Origin: Candidatus Saccharimonadota bacterium
GTDB taxonomy: Bacteria; Patescibacteriota; Saccharimonadia; Saccharimonadales; Saccharimonadaceae
Assembly: GCA_003545655.1 (NCBI GenBank)
Contig: DODJ01000031.1
Location: forward strand, 1-7,390
Direction of reading: 5' to 3'
DNA: 7,390 nucleotides
Under the pieces are notes generated by a model. That model made no database searches and had not been told where the DNA came from. It was given only the letters and a program-made list of their open reading frames with translations. This document shows positions 5,853 through 7,390 of this stretch, in pieces. Within the stretch, counting starts at the first letter, position 1, and each line of letters begins with the position of its first letter. The position numbers were made by a program, and so were the translations under genes.

Positions 5853-6533
5853 ATGGGTGTCGCGGTGGCGCTTTCAACTGTTGCCGACGGGTCGATGCAT
5901 AATCGTCGTGACCCGCTTGACCCAGTAGTGATTGCCAACCGAGAACGGTGGTTAGGCTCGCAGGGTATACAGCTCGATGCTACTACTCGATTGCTTATAT
6001 CGTATGACGGTGATAACTTTTGTCGTTATAAAGAAGTGGGTGCTGCTGAACAGGGTATAAATATGCGTGGCGATGACGGGTTCGTGGCCGACGCCTTGGT
6101 GACGAGAACACCCGGGCATGTACTGTTCTTGCCCGTGGCTGATTGTGTTGCGACGGTACTCTACGACCCCGAGCACGAGGTACTTATGCTGACACACCTG
6201 GGGCGGCAAAGCCTCGAACAGCAGGGTGCGCAGCGGTCAGTTGAGCACCTTACGCGTATGTATGGTTCTCGCCCCGAGGCGCTTCAAGTGTGGCTTTCGC
6301 CGACTATCAATAAAGACGCGTATCCCATCTTCAGCTTGGACAACAAGGGTATGAAGGAGGCACTGTACGAACAGTTGGCGCAGGCGGGCGTACACCTAGC
6401 CCAAGTAACGGATAATGATGCCGACACGGCAACAAATGACAACTACTATTCATACAGCGAATACCTAAAGGGTAACAAGCCGGAAGATGGCTGTCACGCG
6501 GTGGTCGCCGTGTTGGATTCTATGGTAGACTAG
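5853..6533 (+). CDS. Divergent laccase-domain protein (YfiH/PgeF/YlmD family)
   Basis: A 226-residue cytosolic protein of the family once called multicopper polyphenol oxidase (Pfam Cu-oxidase_4). Studied members are zinc-dependent purine nucleoside enzymes (LACC1/FAMIN, YlmD), or in E. coli PgeF, which removes wrongly inserted L-serine from peptidoglycan precursors. Family marks seen: VVIANRERWL near residues 25-34, ADALVTRTPGHVLFLPVADC (79-98) with the conserved ADC cysteine C98, LTHLGRQS (113-120) at the place of HAGWRG with H115 kept, LSPTINKDAYPI (148-159) at the place of GPxIGxxxY, and the C-terminal DNYYSYSEY (196-204) resembling the FFSYRR segment. The usual first metal histidine, in a QxHG motif, appears as YDGDN (51-55), with D52 where His is expected. 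Activity may therefore be altered. The gene starts 5 bases after serS; the nearest Shine-Dalgarno-like AGAGG (5835-5839) is 13 bases away. An in-frame TAA at 5832 excludes a longer start. The family call is fairly sure; the exact reaction is not. Confidence 0.8.
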   Translation: MGVAVALSTVADGSMHNRRDPLDPVVIANRERWLGSQGIQLDATTRLLISYDGDNFCRYKEVGAAEQGINMRGDDGFVADALVTRTPGHVLFLPVADCVATVLYDPEHEVLMLTHLGRQSLEQQGAQRSVEHLTRMYGSRPEALQVWLSPTINKDAYPIFSLDNKGMKEALYEQLAQAGVHLAQVTDNDADTATNDNYYSYSEYLKGNKPEDGCHAVVAVLDSMVD

Positions 6534-6539
6534 GTGTAT

Positions 6540-7390
6540 ATGAAGCGGTGGGCAAAAAAATCTGGCTTTACAATTGTTGAACTTTTGATTGTTATCGTTG
6601 TTATTGCTATTCTTGCCGCGATTACCATCGTGGCATATACGGGCATTCAAAACCGCGCTAAAGCTTCGGCTATTAGCGCAAGTGCTGCGCAGGCAGGTCA
6701 GAAGGTACTTGCTTTTGGGCCGCAGAATAGTGATGTGTATCCTACCGCAGCGTCCTTCCGTGCCGACCTTGGGTTGGCTGCGGACACCCCCCAGGCAACC
6801 TATGACTACTATGTAAGTACCGATCGTAAGTCGTTTTGCGTTTCGGTGACCGATACCACTACCACCCCCTATACTGCGTACGCAATGACCCAGCAGGGAC
6901 AAACAGTGGCGGGGCGTTGTGTTGAGAACTTGGCGAAGCCACCCTATCCCGCTGGTGGCCAGGGCTCATGGACGGGATATAATTCAGCAGGAGGAAGTAA
7001 CGCAAGTATTACAAACTCGGCATTTGATGGAGCGAGGGAGGCGTATCGCTGGACAGCAAGTAGTGCTGGTTTTGCCACTACTACTAATATTGGGTTAGAG
7101 TATCAAGGTAGCGCGATACCTGTTCAGGCTGGTGAAATATATTCACCCTCTATACATGTTCGAGCATCTAAAGCTGGCAACTATCGGGTGATATCAATGT
7201 ATCGAAATAGCTCAGGAAGTGGCACTGGTGACGTATACGGTCCAACTGTAGCCGTGCCTGCTAACACATGGACAAAGCTTTCCACAGCCGAACATACTGC
7301 GCCTGGAGGAACAGATAGGACGAGTATCCGCGCACAGTATGTAAATGGCACCTCTTGGTCCTCCGGGGACTGGATAGAAGTAAGTGGTGT
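6540..7390 (+). CDS. Type IV pilin-like protein with C-terminal binding domain (3' end cut by window)
   Basis: The frame is open from the ATG at 6540 to the window end (283 residues, no stop), so it is partial. MKRWAKKSG/FTIVELLIVI is a class III prepilin signal: a short basic leader, cleavage expected after G9, phenylalanine to be methylated at +1 and glutamate at +5. The hydrophobic helix runs to about residue 33 and the amphipathic stalk (TGIQNRAKASAISASAAQAG) to about 53. A small pilin head follows, ending in two cysteines (C100 in KSFCVSV, C127 in AGRC) that could form a D-loop disulfide. From about residue 128 a serine-, glycine-, threonine- and tyrosine-rich beta domain begins (GSWTGYNS, EIYSPSIHVRAS, NYRVISMYRN, NTWTKLSTAEHTAPGG), resembling carbohydrate-binding CBM4/9-type jelly rolls. 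It is expected on the cell surface after PilD-type processing, probably as a minor pilin or adhesin. The gene starts 6 bases after the previous stop with only a weak TAGGTG ribosome site. Codon use shifts sharply inside it. Confidence 0.88.
   Translation, partial: MKRWAKKSGFTIVELLIVIVVIAILAAITIVAYTGIQNRAKASAISASAAQAGQKVLAFGPQNSDVYPTAASFRADLGLAADTPQATYDYYVSTDRKSFCVSVTDTTTTPYTAYAMTQQGQTVAGRCVENLAKPPYPAGGQGSWTGYNSAGGSNASITNSAFDGAREAYRWTASSAGFATTTNIGLEYQGSAIPVQAGEIYSPSIHVRASKAGNYRVISMYRNSSGSGTGDVYGPTVAVPANTWTKLSTAEHTAPGGTDRTSIRAQYVNGTSWSSGDWIEVSG
6966..7390 (+). other. Beta-rich C-terminal segment with atypical codon use
   Basis: This part of the pilin-like gene (residues about 143-283) encodes the putative jelly-roll adhesin domain. 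Its codons differ from the first half: TCA, GGA, ATA, ACA, AGG, CGA and TTA together occur 28 times here but only 3 times in codons 1-140 (ACA twice, GGA once). The boundary coincides with the end of the pilin head, so the domain may have been acquired separately. The end of the domain is outside the window. Confidence 0.55.

Noticed and set aside
6513..6542. TTGGAT (6513-6518) and TATATG (6537-6542) as a promoter for the pilin gene
   Set aside because: The -10 candidate overlaps the start codon and is a poor match; co-transcription with the gene ending at 6533 is simpler.
6589..6816. 75-codon plus-strand frame inside the pilin gene
   Set aside because: The frame starting at 6540 has an unmistakable prepilin signal and stays open to the window end; the shorter frame is an out-of-frame shadow.
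6465..6902. Open frame of 145 codons on the minus strand across the laccase-domain/pilin junction
   Set aside because: It is antisense to two well-supported genes, has no recognisable motifs, and looks like a shadow frame.

Overview
The window looks like an ordinary chromosomal stretch of a Patescibacteria/CPR bacterium, most likely Candidatus Saccharibacteria (TM7). This is an inference from several things. All eight genes lie on the + strand and are packed with overlaps or gaps of about 70 bases or less. The two aminoacyl-tRNA synthetases carry active-site motifs that depart from the textbook ones in a way I associate with CPR sequences. A long type IV pilin-like adhesin is present. TGA is used as a stop (genes ending at 1738 and 3139), which argues against the CPR lineages that read UGA as glycine. 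No search was possible, so the phylum call is moderate and the family calls are stronger.

Layout: (1) 1-1341, the 3' nine-tenths of lysS (lysyl-tRNA synthetase), cut by the window start. (2) 1316-1738, a 140-aa membrane protein of unknown function, overlapping lysS by 26 bases. (3) 1808-2350, a flavodoxin-fold NAD(P)H-dependent FMN reductase with its own strong extended -10 promoter. (4) 2414-3139 and 3136-4521, an ABC exporter of the MacB/LolCDE type (ATPase and FtsX-domain permease) joined by an ATGA overlap, behind a second extended -10 promoter that shares a 10-base core with the first. (5) 4546-5847, serS (seryl-tRNA synthetase), whose apparent promoter lies so close to the ATG that the mRNA would be leaderless or nearly so. 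(6) 5853-6533, a divergent laccase-domain (YfiH/PgeF family) protein that seems to have lost one metal-binding histidine. (7) 6540-7390, open at the window end, a prepilin with a class III signal peptide and a long beta-rich C-terminal region resembling a carbohydrate-binding or adhesin jelly roll.

How they work together: translation (lysS, serS), flavin-dependent redox chemistry, export across a single membrane, possible cell-wall editing, and a surface pilin. The last two sit in tight tandem after serS and may be co-transcribed with it. The most interesting points are the sharp codon-usage break inside the pilin gene, which suggests a grafted binding domain, and the leaderless serS with no Shine-Dalgarno sequence. 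There is no RNA gene, CRISPR array, insertion sequence or gene-free stretch over 300 bases.
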